Shown: piece by piece, positions 38,416 through 47,501 of the stretch | Position numbering within the stretch: position 1 is the first letter of the stretch | Layout: the number at the start of each line of letters is the position of its first letter | Origin: Planctomycetota bacterium | GTDB lineage: Bacteria; Planctomycetota; UBA1135; UBA2386 | NCBI GenBank assembly: GCA_020849665.1 | Contig: JADLFX010000044.1 | Coordinates: forward strand, 1 to 64,000 | DNA length: 64,000 nucleotides | Direction: 5' to 3' | The notes under the pieces: model-generated | Databases searched by the model: none | The model's input: only the letters and a program-made list of their open reading frames with translations | What the model was told of the DNA's origin: nothing | Program-made: the position numbers and the translations under genes

Positions 38416-38447
38416 CGGCGGGTTGCGCGCGCCGCCGGGGCCCGGGC

Positions 38448-39893
38448 TCAGAGATCCGACTCCACCGCCGCTTCCGCCTGCCAACCGCCCCCCAGCGCCT
38501 TGCACAGGCGCACCACCTCGAGCAGCGCGGCGCGCTGCGCGTCCAGCAGGGCGAGGCGGCTGACCAGCAGCGCGCGCTCGGCCTCCAACACGTTCAGGTA
38601 CGGAGTGAGGCCCTGCTCGTACTGCACGCTGGCGATGTCGAGGGCGCGCCGCTCCGCGGCCACCACCTCGGCCAGGCGATCGCGCGCCTCGCCCTTGCGG
38701 CGGATCCCGGCGAGCGCGTCGGCGACCTCGCGGAACGCGCCCAGCGCCACATGCAGGTAGCGCGCCGCGGCCTCGTCCTTGCGTGCGGTCACCTCCATCT
38801 CCTGCGCGCGCAGCAGGCCGCCGCGGAAGATCGGCAGGGAGATCGCCGGCGCGATGGACCAGACCTCGGTGGGGCTCGTCACCAGCCGGTCCAGCTCCCG
38901 GCTCTCGTAGCCATAGCGGCCGAGGATGGTGATCGAGGGGTAGAACTCGGCGATCGCGGCGCGAAGGCGCGCGTTCTGCGCCGCCAGGCGTCGCTCCGCG
39001 GCGCGCAGATCGGGGCGACGCTGCAGCAGCGCGGCGGGGATCCCGATCGGGATCTCGGGCGGGACGGCCACCAGCGCGGGCTCGCGCCCGGCGTACACCT
39101 CCCCCGGTGGACGGCCGAGGAGCAGCGCGAGGCGGTGCCCCGCCAGCTCGTGGTCGAGCTGCGCCTCGGGCAGCTGCGAGCGCGCGATGTCGAGCTGGCC
39201 CTGCGCCTGGTGCAGCTCCAACTCGCCCGCCAGCCCCGCGTCCACGCGCGCGCGGATCAGCTCCAGCGTGCGCGTGCGCGAGGTCACGGTCTCGAGCAGG
39301 ATCCGCTGCCGCGCGGCGGCGGTGCCGAGGTCGAACCACGCCTGGGCCACGTCCGCGGCCAGCGCCACGCGCGTGCCGTGCAGGTCCTCCTGCTGCGCCT
39401 CGGCTTCCTGGGCGTAGGCCTCCTCCTGCTGGGTGAGCCGCCCGAAGAGGTCGATCTCCCACGAGGTGTCGAGAGTGGTCGACCAGAGCGAGTACGGATC
39501 GGTGAACTCCGTGTTGCCCGGGCCGCCGAAGTACGCGTTCGAGCGTTTCTCGCGCGTGTAGCCGCCCCTGGCGTCCAGGGTCGGCAGGAGCGCGGCGTCG
39601 GCGCCGCGCGCCAACGCGCGCGCCGCGCGTACCCGTGCCGCGGCGGCGCGCAGGTCCTGATTGCCGCGCATCGCCGCGCCGACCAGCTTCACCAGCTCCG
39701 GGTCGTCGAAGGTCCGCCACCATTCCGCCCAGGGTTCGGCATCGGTGAAGCGGGTGCCTGGGCCGGCAGGGGTCTCGCCCGTGATCGAGGCGAGCGCGGG
39801 CGGCATGGGCACCTCCGGGCGTTGATGCTCGGGTCCGACCGCGCAGGCGGCCAACAGCGTGCAGACCCAGAACGACGAGTGGAATGGCCTCAT
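38448..39893 (-). CDS. TolC-like outer-membrane efflux lipoprotein (NodT family)
   Basis: A 481-residue outer-membrane factor. The lipobox LLAAC in the signal peptide and AVGPEHQRPEVPMPPA directly after it are typical of NodT-family lipoproteins. The two OEP repeats are visible: LVKLVGAAMRGNQDLRAAAA, SWEIDLFGRLTQQEEAYAQE and VALAADVAQAWFDLG in the first, and QRRPDLRAAERRLAAQNARL, PISLPIFRGGLLRAQ in the second. It forms the outer channel for the exporter encoded just upstream. The start ATG overlaps the stop of the HlyD-like gene, indicating one operon. Confidence 0.92.
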   Translation of the reverse strand: MRPFHSSFWVCTLLAACAVGPEHQRPEVPMPPALASITGETPAGPGTRFTDAEPWAEWWRTFDDPELVKLVGAAMRGNQDLRAAAARVRAARALARGADAALLPTLDARGGYTREKRSNAYFGGPGNTEFTDPYSLWSTTLDTSWEIDLFGRLTQQEEAYAQEAEAQQEDLHGTRVALAADVAQAWFDLGTAAARQRILLETVTSRTRTLELIRARVDAGLAGELELHQAQGQLDIARSQLPEAQLDHELAGHRLALLLGRPPGEVYAGREPALVAVPPEIPIGIPAALLQRRPDLRAAERRLAAQNARLRAAIAEFYPSITILGRYGYESRELDRLVTSPTEVWSIAPAISLPIFRGGLLRAQEMEVTARKDEAAARYLHVALGAFREVADALAGIRRKGEARDRLAEVVAAERRALDIASVQYEQGLTPYLNVLEAERALLVSRLALLDAQRAALLEVVRLCKALGGGWQAEAAVESDL

Positions 39894-40996
39894 CAGCGTC
39901 CTTCTCCGGTCGAGGGCCGGCTGCCCGCCTCGACGATCGCGGTGCGGTCGGGTCCCTCCATGTACACGTCCATCTGCTGGCCGACATAGACCGGCAGCGG
40001 CTGCTCGGCGATCCGGAACAGCACCTGCAGCACGCGCGTGTCCACCCGCTCGCGGTTGTCGCCCGTGAGCGAGCGCTTCGGCTTCATGTACGGCTCGATG
40101 CGCACGAACTCGAGCGGGAAGCGGTGATGCGGGAAGCCGCGCAGCGTGCCCAGGGCCTTGGGGCGGCCCTGGACGAGCGGCGCCGACTCCTCGTCCACGT
40201 CCACGCGCACCAGGGGTGCGCCGCGGTCACCGAACACCACCAGCCCGCCGCCGCCCGCCTGCGCGTACTCGCCCACGCGCACGTTCACCTCCAGGACCAC
40301 GCCGGGGCCGGGGGCGCGCACCCGGGCGCGCTCGAGATCGGTGCGCACGACCTGCGCCGCCGCCTCCGCCTGCAGCACCTCGGCTTCGGCCTGGGCGAGA
40401 TCGGGGGCCCACGCCCCGGCACGCGTGAGGTGCAGCTCGGCGCGGGCGCGCTCCAGCGCCTGTCCGGCGGCCTTGGCCTGCCAGCGGCGGCGCTCGAGGT
40501 CGTCGCCCGCCACCGAGCCGGGGTTCTTCTCGAGCGCGGTCTCCATGCGCCGCACCTGGCTCTGCCAGTCGGCCAGGGTCATCTCCAGCTCGCTCACCCG
40601 TGCGACCAGCGGCGGCACCTCCTCGGGGCGCGGCAGGGCGCGCAGGCGCTCGCGGCGCGCGAGCGCCGCGGCCAGCGCCGCCTCACGCGTGCGCAGCTCG
40701 GCCTGCAACGGCCGCTCGTCGAGCTGGAAGAGCGGCGCGTCTGCCTCGACCGGGTCGCCGGCCTTCACGAACACGCTGGTCACCACGCCGGCGAACGGCG
40801 CGCCGAGCTCGACGTTGCGCTCGCTGGGCGGCACCACGATCCCGCTCCCCGACACCGCCGTGGCGTAGGGATTGCTGGGCGGCGACACCGCAGGCCGGGC
40901 CGGCGTGGGATCCTGCGCGGTGAGCACGGTGTAGAAGGCGAACGCGGCGCCGGCCAACGCCAGCGCCGGGAACACGATGCGGGGAGACCTAGCCAT
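39893..40996 (-). CDS. HlyD/DevB-like periplasmic adaptor protein
   Basis: A 367-residue membrane fusion protein. One N-terminal transmembrane helix (VFPALALAGAAFAFYTVLTA) anchors it. The lipoyl half-motif VVTSVFVKAGDPVEADAPLF is followed by a long alpha-hairpin (AALAAALARRERLRAL to AELHLTRAGAW) and the second lipoyl half GPGVVLEVNVRVGEYAQ. A beta-barrel domain with LVRVDVDEESAPLVQ completes it. It connects the inner-membrane ABC unit to the TolC-like protein. An 8-base overlap (ATGGCTAG) joins it to the ATPase gene. The order ATPase, permease, adaptor and outer channel matches DevBCA-TolC exporters. Confidence 0.88.
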   Translation of the reverse strand: MARSPRIVFPALALAGAAFAFYTVLTAQDPTPARPAVSPPSNPYATAVSGSGIVVPPSERNVELGAPFAGVVTSVFVKAGDPVEADAPLFQLDERPLQAELRTREAALAAALARRERLRALPRPEEVPPLVARVSELEMTLADWQSQVRRMETALEKNPGSVAGDDLERRRWQAKAAGQALERARAELHLTRAGAWAPDLAQAEAEVLQAEAAAQVVRTDLERARVRAPGPGVVLEVNVRVGEYAQAGGGGLVVFGDRGAPLVRVDVDEESAPLVQGRPKALGTLRGFPHHRFPLEFVRIEPYMKPKRSLTGDNRERVDTRVLQVLFRIAEQPLPVYVGQQMDVYMEGPDRTAIVEAGSRPSTGEGR

Positions 40997-41747
40997 GCAG
41001 CAACTCCTTGGGGTCGTCGTGCACCTTCACGATCCGGCCGTCGAGCATCTCGGCGATGCGGTCGCCGAACCGGAACACGCGCGCGTCATGGGTGACCACG
41101 ACGATGCACCGCTCGCGGTCGACCGCGATGTCCTTCAAGAGCTGGAGGATGCGCGCGCCCGTGTCGCCGTCGAGGCTCGCGGTCGGCTCGTCGCAGACGA
41201 TCAGGCGCGGCTCGGCCACCAGGGCACGCGCGATCGCGACGCGCTGCTGCTGGCCGCCGGACAGGTGGTGCGGGTGGTCGTGCTCGCGGCCCTCGAGACC
41301 GACCAGCCGCAGCTCGGCCACGGCCTTGTCGACCGCCGCCGCGCGGGGCGTACCGCGCAGCAGGAGAGGGATCGCCACGTTCTCGGCGTTGCTGAGCGAG
41401 GGCAGCAGGTTGAAGTGCTGGAACACGAAGCCGATGTTGCGCAGGCGGAACTCGGTGCGCTGGCGCGGCCGCATGCGTGTGACCGAGGCCCCGAAGACCT
41501 CCGCCTCGCCGCCGTCGGCGTCGAGCACGCCGGCCAGGACCGAGAGCAGCGTGGTCTTCCCGCACCCCGATGGCCCGACCAGGAGCAGCATCTCGCCGGC
41601 GCGCGCCTCGAGGTCCACGCCGCGCAGCGCGACGACCTCGTTGCCGTTGGAGCGGTAGCTCTTGCGCAGGCCGACGCAGCGCACCGCCGGCACGGTCGTC
41701 AGGGCCGCGCCGCGGCCCCCGCCACCGCTCTCCTGTGGGGCACTCAC
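40989..41747 (-). CDS. ABC exporter ATP-binding protein (LolD/MacB/DevA-like)
   Basis: A 252-residue ATPase. Walker A reads LVGPSGCGKTTLLSVL, the Q-loop FVFQHFNLLPSLS, the signature HLSGGQQQRVAIARALV, Walker B LIVCDEPTASLDGD, and the switch histidine follows in VVVTHDARVF. It belongs to the mechanotransmission-type ATPases that pair with FtsX-like permeases. Translation begins at a GTG overlapping the permease stop (GTGA), giving MSAPQESGGGGRG. The long minus-strand frame upstream is permease read out of frame. Confidence 0.93.
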   Translation of the reverse strand: MSAPQESGGGGRGAALTTVPAVRCVGLRKSYRSNGNEVVALRGVDLEARAGEMLLLVGPSGCGKTTLLSVLAGVLDADGGEAEVFGASVTRMRPRQRTEFRLRNIGFVFQHFNLLPSLSNAENVAIPLLLRGTPRAAAVDKAVAELRLVGLEGREHDHPHHLSGGQQQRVAIARALVAEPRLIVCDEPTASLDGDTGARILQLLKDIAVDRERCIVVVTHDARVFRFGDRIAEMLDGRIVKVHDDPKELLHG

Positions 41748-42868
41748 TTGAACACGATCCCGGGCTCGAGGGTGAGCACCTTGCGCAGGGAGATCACGCT
41801 GGCGATCGACACCAGCACGAGCATCAGGCCGAATGCGCCGTAGAGCAGCTCCGGCGGCGTGTGCCACGCGAGCGGGCCGCCGCGCGGCGCGCTGCGGCCG
41901 AAGAGCGTGGCCACGCCCACCCCGATCCCGTAGCCCATGAGCCCCGAGACCACCGCCTGGAAGAGCACCATCGTCACCAGCTTGCCGTCGCCCGCGCCCA
42001 TGGCCTTGAGCGCGGCGAAGTGGCGCAGGTTCTCGTGCGTGAACGTGTAGAAGGTCTGCGCGGCGATCGCGAGCCCGACGAAGAAGCCGAGCAGCACCGT
42101 GGTGCCGAAGTTGATCGCGATGCCGGTGTTCCGCGTGTACCAGCGCACCGTGCGCCAGCCGAACTCGTCCGTGGGGAGCGCGCCGAGCCCGGTGTTGGCA
42201 CGGATCCGCCGCGCCAGCTCCGCGTCGCTCACGCCCGGCTGCGGTGCCGTGAGGATGAAGCTGAGCATGTGGCGCTCGGCCGGCACGAAGCCCTGCGCCC
42301 GCGAGTACGTGGTGTAGACCACCGGCAGGGACTGGAAGTTGCGCTCCGTGCGGCAGATGCCCACGACCTCGGCGCGGCGGTCGTTCAGCTCCAGCACGTC
42401 GCCGATCTTCAGGCCACCCAGGCGCAACGCGCCGGGGGCGTCGACGATCACGGCGTCCTGGCGATAGAGGTCGGTGATCCGCCCCTCCAGCATCTCCGAG
42501 GGTCCGCCCATCAGGCTGGCCGAGTCGAGACCCAGGACCATCGCGTTCTGGAACTCGCCGTGGCGCGTGCGCGCGCGCCCCTGCCCCTTGAAGAGCGGCA
42601 CCGCCCACGCGATCCCCGGGACGCTGCGCACGCGCAGCAGGTCGGGATCCTTGAGCGGCTTGACGTCGTCCGGGGTCTGGACGTCGGCATCCATCACCCA
42701 CACCCGCACGGCTCCCATGTCGGTGAGCATCGAGTAGGTGCGGCGCATGATGCCGATGAAGATCGAGCCCTGCTGGGTGATGAGCATGATCGCGAACGCC
42801 AGGCCCAGCACGAGCGAGACGTACTTGACGCGGTCGCCCACGAGCATCCGCCACGCGACGTAGATCAT
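41744..42868 (-). CDS. FtsX-like ABC transporter permease (DevC type)
   Basis: A 374-residue permease with four transmembrane segments: one near the N terminus (YVSLVLGLAFAIMLITQQ) and three at the C terminus (TTVLLGFFVGLAIAAQTFYT, LVTMVLFQAVVSGLMGYGIG, YGAFGLMLVLVSIASVISL). The large loop between is extracytoplasmic and MacB-core-like. HFAALKAMGAGDGKLV is the FtsX-family motif. The length and the TTVLLGFF region fit the DevC subgroup rather than MacB, which is fused to its ATPase. It starts ATGA-overlapped with the TetR stop and feeds the ATPase gene. The substrate is unknown; DevC exporters move glycolipids or peptides. Confidence 0.9.
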   Translation of the reverse strand: MIYVAWRMLVGDRVKYVSLVLGLAFAIMLITQQGSIFIGIMRRTYSMLTDMGAVRVWVMDADVQTPDDVKPLKDPDLLRVRSVPGIAWAVPLFKGQGRARTRHGEFQNAMVLGLDSASLMGGPSEMLEGRITDLYRQDAVIVDAPGALRLGGLKIGDVLELNDRRAEVVGICRTERNFQSLPVVYTTYSRAQGFVPAERHMLSFILTAPQPGVSDAELARRIRANTGLGALPTDEFGWRTVRWYTRNTGIAINFGTTVLLGFFVGLAIAAQTFYTFTHENLRHFAALKAMGAGDGKLVTMVLFQAVVSGLMGYGIGVGVATLFGRSAPRGGPLAWHTPPELLYGAFGLMLVLVSIASVISLRKVLTLEPGIVFK

Positions 42869-43521
42869 GGCGCCCTCCGGGCGGCCTCCAGGACGCGGCG
42901 GGTGGAGGTGACGACGTGGTCGACCGCCGCGGCCCGCAGCTCGGGGGTCAGCTCGGTGGCGCCGAGGAAGTGCAGGGCCACGCCCGGGAACGCGCGGTAG
43001 AACACTAGCTGCGCGACCACGCTGAGCGCGTGGCGCACGACGACCTGTGCGTCCTTGCCCGGCAGGTGGACGGCGAGCACGCCGCGCAGCACGCCAAAGC
43101 GCGGTCCAAGGAACTCCTCGAGCACGGTCGGCAGCGCGAAATCGGCCTCGAGCAGGCAGCGGAGGAGCAGGCGCGTGTGCCACTCGGGGGCAGGACCGAG
43201 GATGCCCTGGCCGATGCCCCGCACCACGGCCTCCAGCTGGGCGCGGGCGCCGGCGGGGTCGACCTCGGGATCGAGTGGTGCGAGGGACGGCAGGGGATGC
43301 GCGTCGAAGTGCTGGCGCAGCGCCCGCCGCAGGGTGGCGAGGTAGAGCTCCTCCTTGGATCCGAAGTGGTAGTGGATCGCCGCGACGTTGGCGCCGGCCA
43401 GGGCGCAGATGTCACGCACGGTCGCCTCACGCAGCCCGCGATCCGCGAACACCGTCGCGGCGGCGTCCATCAGGCGGGAACTGGTGTCGCCGTGGGGATC
43501 CTGCGGGAGTGGATGGGTCAT
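42865..43521 (-). CDS. TetR/AcrR-family regulator
   Basis: A 218-residue repressor. The helix-turn-helix reads RLMDAAATVFADRGLREATV, then RDICALAGANVAAIHYHFGS and KEELYLATLRRALRQHF, the canonical TetR N-terminal domain. The C-terminal domain is the CerR/AcrR-type dimerisation and ligand domain (DUF1956-like): LLLRCLLEADFALPTVLEEF. It is first in the five-gene exporter operon and overlaps the permease gene by ATGA. It probably represses its own operon from the tandem-repeat site about 50-80 bp upstream and is relieved by an exported compound. Confidence 0.92.
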   Translation of the reverse strand: MTHPLPQDPHGDTSSRLMDAAATVFADRGLREATVRDICALAGANVAAIHYHFGSKEELYLATLRRALRQHFDAHPLPSLAPLDPEVDPAGARAQLEAVVRGIGQGILGPAPEWHTRLLLRCLLEADFALPTVLEEFLGPRFGVLRGVLAVHLPGKDAQVVVRHALSVVAQLVFYRAFPGVALHFLGATELTPELRAAAVDHVVTSTRRVLEAARRAP

Positions 43522-43570
43522 GGCGGGGGGTGCCGTGTGCGAAGGCGAGGAAGGTAGGGCCCCGAATCAG

Positions 43571-43599
43571 CGATTCAATCGGTTGTTTCAATCATTTGT
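43571..43599. promoter_or_regulatory. Candidate operator/promoter of the exporter operon
   Basis: Two adjacent 13-bp direct repeats, TTCAATCGGTTGT (43574-43586) and TTCAATCATTTGT (43587-43599), differ at two positions. The first is part of the perfect palindrome CGATTCAATCG (43571-43581). The site lies 50-78 bp upstream of the TetR start codon and is strikingly AT-rich against the genome. That suits a TetR-family operator overlapping the promoter. Confidence 0.5.
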
Positions 43600-43840
43600 T
43601 TCCTCTCCCCCCCCATCCACCGGTCCTGGCATGCGGGGATCCCGGCCGCCGCGACCCGCAGCCGTTCCGCCGTGGGAGGATCGCGCACCCCGACCCCCCG
43701 CGCCGCATGCCCCTCGGGTTCCAGGTGGCCGGCTTCCGTCGCGCGGGACACCCACGCCAACCTCAGTGGCAGAGGAGTCTTCGGCCCTGGCCACCGTCCT
43801 GGACGCCCGCCCCCTCGACCCACGCCCGCAGCCACACCCG
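43600..43840. other. Intergenic region between exporter operon and exported-protein gene
   Basis: A divergent gap with the candidate operator at its left end. The rest is C-rich, with a run of C at about 43606-43613, and no small ORF or clear second promoter is visible. Confidence 0.35.
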
Positions 43841-44656
43841 ATGCGCACCCCGCTCCTCCGCGGCTCCCTCCTCCTCGCCGGCCTCCTGGCTCTCCCCCTC
43901 CCGGCCCAGGTCGCCGCGATGCAGGGCGGGATGGGCCGCTTCCTCGACTACTCCGAGCACCTCGGCCCGAGCAGCGTGGCCGTCGTGATCGGCACACTCG
44001 CCAAGATCAGCGATGGCAAGCGCGAGAGGATGAAGGAGGGCGAGGGGGGCCTCGGCGAAGGCGGGAAGGTGCTCCAGATCGCCGGTACCACGTTCTACCG
44101 GGTGCAGACCACGGCCAGGGTGGAGGTACGTGAGGTGCTCACCCCGACCAAGCCGGCCGCAACGCTCATGCTGGCGTTCCCCGTGCAATCGTCCGGCATG
44201 CCCGACGGCACCAGGCAGCGCCACTTCCTCACCACGCCGCGCGCGCTCTGCGAGGAGGGCATGACCGGCCTCTTCGTGGTGGGCAAGGACCCCAAGAAGG
44301 ACGCATGGTCGGTGCTCGCGGCCCAGCGCCTCGACCCCAAGGGCGAGACCGGCGGCGACCCGTACAAGAGCTTCGTGGCGAAGGCGCGCGACGGGCACGC
44401 GATCAACCAGCGCGTCGCCGACCTGCGCGTGGCCGTCGACGACCTGCGCCGCACCAAGAGCGCCGCGTCGGCGAAGGAATTGAAGGAGCTCCTCGCGCGC
44501 AAGCTGGAACTGGTCACACCGGAGGCGGAGAGCTTCCGGAGCATGCAGCTCGCTCCGTTGGAGAAGCGCGCGCGCGAGGCGCTGGAGGCCGCGGGGCACG
44601 ATGGCAAGGCGAAGAGCGGGGACAAGGACGGGGCCGCGGACCCAGGCAAGGGCTGA
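43841..44656 (+). CDS. Exported protein of unknown function
   Basis: A 271-residue exported protein. MRTPLLRGSLLLAGLLALPL is a signal peptide with cleavage likely after PAQ. The mature part begins AAMQGGMGRFLDYSEHLGPS. It has a beta-rich middle (GTTFYRVQTTARVEVREVLT, TLMLAFPVQSS, MTGLFVVGKDPKKDAWSVLA) and a helical, Lys-rich C-terminal half (RVADLRVAVDDLRRTKSAAS, ELLARKLELVTPEAES). I do not recognise a family. The mid-section has some resemblance to OB-like modules that bind metals or ligands, but this is weak. It ends 14 bp from the convergent methyltransferase gene. Confidence 0.65.
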   Translation: MRTPLLRGSLLLAGLLALPLPAQVAAMQGGMGRFLDYSEHLGPSSVAVVIGTLAKISDGKRERMKEGEGGLGEGGKVLQIAGTTFYRVQTTARVEVREVLTPTKPAATLMLAFPVQSSGMPDGTRQRHFLTTPRALCEEGMTGLFVVGKDPKKDAWSVLAAQRLDPKGETGGDPYKSFVAKARDGHAINQRVADLRVAVDDLRRTKSAASAKELKELLARKLELVTPEAESFRSMQLAPLEKRAREALEAAGHDGKAKSGDKDGAADPGKG

Positions 44657-44670
44657 GCCCGCGGGGCCGC

Positions 44671-45822
44671 TCAGGGCAGGGGCGCTTCCGGCGCGGCCGC
44701 CGCGCGCACGTCATAGCGGACCAGCCGGCACTCGATCGGTCCGTTGTGCACCGGCCAGCGCTGCGTGCTGCGCAGCCCCAGGTGGCGCGTGAGCCCCGGA
44801 TCACCGCTCAGCACGTAGGCCTGGGCCCCCGGACAGCGCGCGCGCAGGAATGCGCCCAGGTCGCGCCAGCTCTGCACCAGATCCTCGCCCTCGCCGATCC
44901 GCTCGCCGTACGGCGGGTTCACGAACACGTAGGCCGGCGGGAACGAGGGGGTGTACCGCGCCACCTCGGCGTGGACGAAGCGCACCAGGTGTCCCACGCC
45001 GGCCGCATCGGCACCGCGCCTGGCGATCGCCAGCGCCCCGGGGTGCCGGTCCGCACCCTCCAGGGACACGTCGACCTTGGTGCGCACGCGCGCCTGCGCC
45101 TCGGCGCGCAGGGCCCGCATCAGGCCGGGCTCGAGATCGCCGAAGCGCTCGCAGGCGAAGCGGCGGCGCAGACCCGGCGCCATGTCCGCGGCCAGCAGCG
45201 CCGCCTCGACCACCAGCGTGCCGGAGCCGCACATCGGATCGACCAGGCCGCCGCTGCGGTCCCAGCCGGCGAGGAGGAGCAGCCCCGCCGCGATCGACTC
45301 GTTGAGCGGGCTCTTGACCTGGATGGGCCGCCAGCCGCGCTTGTGCAGGCTGGTGCCGGACCAGTCGCGGTAGAGCAGGAGGCGGTCGCGGCGCAGGACC
45401 GCGCGCAGCGGCAGGTCGGGGTCGTCGGGATCGATGTTGGGCCGGGCCCCGAACCGGTCGCGGAACCGGTCGACCACGGCGTCCTTGATGCGGAGCGCCA
45501 GATACTGCGAATGCGTGATCGCGCTGTCCCGCACCACCGCGTCCACGGCCAGGGTCTGGTCGAGCCGCAGCAGGCCCTCCCAGGGCAGATCGCGGACGGC
45601 GGCGTAGACCGCGTCCGTGGAGGGCGCCGCGCAGGCGAGCACCTCCTGCTGCACGCGGATCGCGCTGCGCAGCCAGAGGTTGGCGCGGAGGCCCAGGCGC
45701 GCGTCGCCGGCGAATCCGACTCCGCCGGCATGCGGCTCGACCTCGGTGGCACCGAGCGCCTGCAGCTCGGCAGCGAGGGCGGGTTCGAGCCCCAAGGTGC
45801 AAGGCGCGTAGAAGCGGAACAT
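44671..45822 (-). CDS. THUMP-domain rRNA/tRNA guanine-N2 methyltransferase (RlmL-like)
   Basis: A 383-residue RNA methyltransferase. The N-terminal THUMP domain spans about residues 1-150 (MFRFYAPCTLGLEPALAAEL, LPWEGLLRLDQTLAVDAVV, ITHSQYLALRIKDAVVDRFR). KSPLNESIAAGLLLLAGW and VDPMCGSGTLVVEAALLA lead into the SAM-binding domain, and the catalytic motif NPPYGERIGEGEDL makes it an N2-guanine methyltransferase. E. coli RlmKL is about 700 residues with a second domain; this one stops after the RlmL-like half. The target is likely 23S rRNA or tRNA guanine; the exact position cannot be inferred. Confidence 0.88.
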   Translation of the reverse strand: MFRFYAPCTLGLEPALAAELQALGATEVEPHAGGVGFAGDARLGLRANLWLRSAIRVQQEVLACAAPSTDAVYAAVRDLPWEGLLRLDQTLAVDAVVRDSAITHSQYLALRIKDAVVDRFRDRFGARPNIDPDDPDLPLRAVLRRDRLLLYRDWSGTSLHKRGWRPIQVKSPLNESIAAGLLLLAGWDRSGGLVDPMCGSGTLVVEAALLAADMAPGLRRRFACERFGDLEPGLMRALRAEAQARVRTKVDVSLEGADRHPGALAIARRGADAAGVGHLVRFVHAEVARYTPSFPPAYVFVNPPYGERIGEGEDLVQSWRDLGAFLRARCPGAQAYVLSGDPGLTRHLGLRSTQRWPVHNGPIECRLVRYDVRAAAAPEAPLP

Positions 45823-45888
45823 GCTGCACACAGGTTCACGTCCACGGGGTGGCGAGGCAACCAGAGAACGAGCCTGCGGGGCCGGCCC

Positions 45889-45916
45889 TTGTCGGGTCGC
45901 CGCGCGGTTCTAGAGT
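45889..45916 (+). promoter_or_regulatory. Candidate sigma-70-type promoter
   Basis: TTGTCG (45889-45894) and TAGAGT (45911-45916) with a 16-bp spacer resemble -35 and -10 boxes. The site lies about 115 bp upstream of the LVIVD-repeat protein gene, in an otherwise GC-rich gap. This is a visual match only. Confidence 0.35.
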
Positions 45917-46031
45917 TCTCCGGTCGTCCCGCTAGCCGCGGATCCTGTGCCGCTCGCCCCGCGCGATGCGCTCGCTGCCGTGGACGCGTTCCCGCGCTGC
46001 CTCTCTCTCTCCAGACCCTCCCCACCCTGCG

Positions 46032-47501
46032 ATGACGCAATACAGGCTCTCCGTCTCGATCTCCGCCCTCGTCGTGCTCGCGGCCCTCGCCCACGCCCAG
46101 AACCTCAACACCCGGCTCGTGGGCTCGGCCAACAAGTTCCCGGGCGCGGTCACACCCACCAACAACTACGCCGGCGTCTGGGGCATCGTGGGCCGCAACG
46201 GCAAGGAGTACGCGATCGTGCCGGCGCGCACGGGCACGGTGATCTACGACTGCAGCAACCCGGCCACGCCGGTGGAGCGCGGGTTCATCGCCGGACCGGG
46301 CAGCACTTCGCAGCCGTACTTCTGGCGTGAGGCCAACAGCTACGGCGACTACGTCTACATCAGCTCCGAGCACGGCCCGCTGCAGGTCATCAACATGACC
46401 AATCCGGACGCGCCGGCGCTGGCCGGGACGTTCGGGACCACGGCGCACACGGTGAGCGTCGACCCGGGCACCGGCGTCCTGTGGGCGAGCGGCGGCGGGC
46501 CGCGCGGCTGCGTGCTCTTCAACGTGGCCGCGAACCCGATCGCACCCGCCGAGCTGCGCCGCTACACCACGGACTACGTGCACGACTGCCTGCCGATCCG
46601 GGGCTACGCCTATCTGGCGCAGATCTTCAGCGGCAACATGCGGATCCTCAGCACGGCCAACATCGGCAGCGGCCTGCCGATCGTGAGCACCACGACCACG
46701 CCGGGTCGCTTCACGCACAACGTCTGGGTCACCGACGACGACAAGCTGGCGGTCACGGCCGACGAGAACCAGGGCGGCTGCCTCACGGTGTACGACATCA
46801 GCAACAAGGCCGCGCCGGTGCAGCGCTCCACCTGGTGCAGCCCGAACGGCGCCACCGTGCACAACGTGTTCATCAAGGGCAAGGTCGCCCACTTCTCGTC
46901 CTACTCGGACGGCTATTGGGCGATCGACATCAGCAAGCCCACTTCGCCGAAGCCCGTGGCGCGCTTCGACACCAACGCCCTGACCGGCAGCGACTACCAC
47001 GGCTGCTGGGGCTGCTACCCGTTCCAGCCCTCGGGCCTGATCTACCTGACCGACATGCAGACCGGGTTCTTCATCGTCGAGGTGACCGCGGGCGTGCCGA
47101 ACCACTACGGCAAGGGCACCGCCGGCACCGGCGGACTCGTGCCGACCATCGACTATGCCGGCGGCTTCGCGCAGGTCGGCAACGGCACGTTCGCGATCGA
47201 GGGCACGCAGATGCGCGGCGGATCGAGCGCCGCCCTGATCCTGGGCGTCGCAGCCACGAACCAGAGCGTGCTCGGCATCGACCTGCTCGTCGACCTCGGC
47301 CAGCCGAACGTGGTGTTCACGTCCGCGACCGGCGGCAACGGCGGCGTGGCCGGCTCGGGCAGCGCGAACATCCCGGTCCCGCTGCCGAACACTCCGGGCA
47401 TCGCGGGGGCGACGCTCTACGCGCAATACGTGGTGGCCGATCCGACCAACCCGGCCGGGCTCTCCGCGTCGCGCGGCATGAAGGTCACGATCGCCCAGTG
47501 A
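46032..47501 (+). CDS. Secreted LVIVD-repeat (choice-of-anchor B-like) protein with shared C-terminal domain
   Basis: A 489-residue secreted protein. Signal peptide MTQYRLSVSISALVVLAALA. Repeats of the LVIVD type follow: TGTVIYDCSNPATPVERGFI, GPLQVINMTNPDAPALAGTF, GCLTVYDISNKAAPVQRSTW and GYWAIDISKPTSPKPVARFD. They should form a propeller, with conserved HDCLPIRGYAYLAQ and HNVFIKGKVAHFSSYSDGYW segments of the choice-of-anchor B family. The final 80 residues are the shared domain (IPVPLPNTPGIAGATLYAQY). The family is known for surface or secreted proteins of marine bacteria; the ligand is unknown. GTG of the next gene overlaps its stop (GTGA). Confidence 0.8.
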   Translation: MTQYRLSVSISALVVLAALAHAQNLNTRLVGSANKFPGAVTPTNNYAGVWGIVGRNGKEYAIVPARTGTVIYDCSNPATPVERGFIAGPGSTSQPYFWREANSYGDYVYISSEHGPLQVINMTNPDAPALAGTFGTTAHTVSVDPGTGVLWASGGGPRGCVLFNVAANPIAPAELRRYTTDYVHDCLPIRGYAYLAQIFSGNMRILSTANIGSGLPIVSTTTTPGRFTHNVWVTDDDKLAVTADENQGGCLTVYDISNKAAPVQRSTWCSPNGATVHNVFIKGKVAHFSSYSDGYWAIDISKPTSPKPVARFDTNALTGSDYHGCWGCYPFQPSGLIYLTDMQTGFFIVEVTAGVPNHYGKGTAGTGGLVPTIDYAGGFAQVGNGTFAIEGTQMRGGSSAALILGVAATNQSVLGIDLLVDLGQPNVVFTSATGGNGGVAGSGSANIPVPLPNTPGIAGATLYAQYVVADPTNPAGLSASRGMKVTIAQ

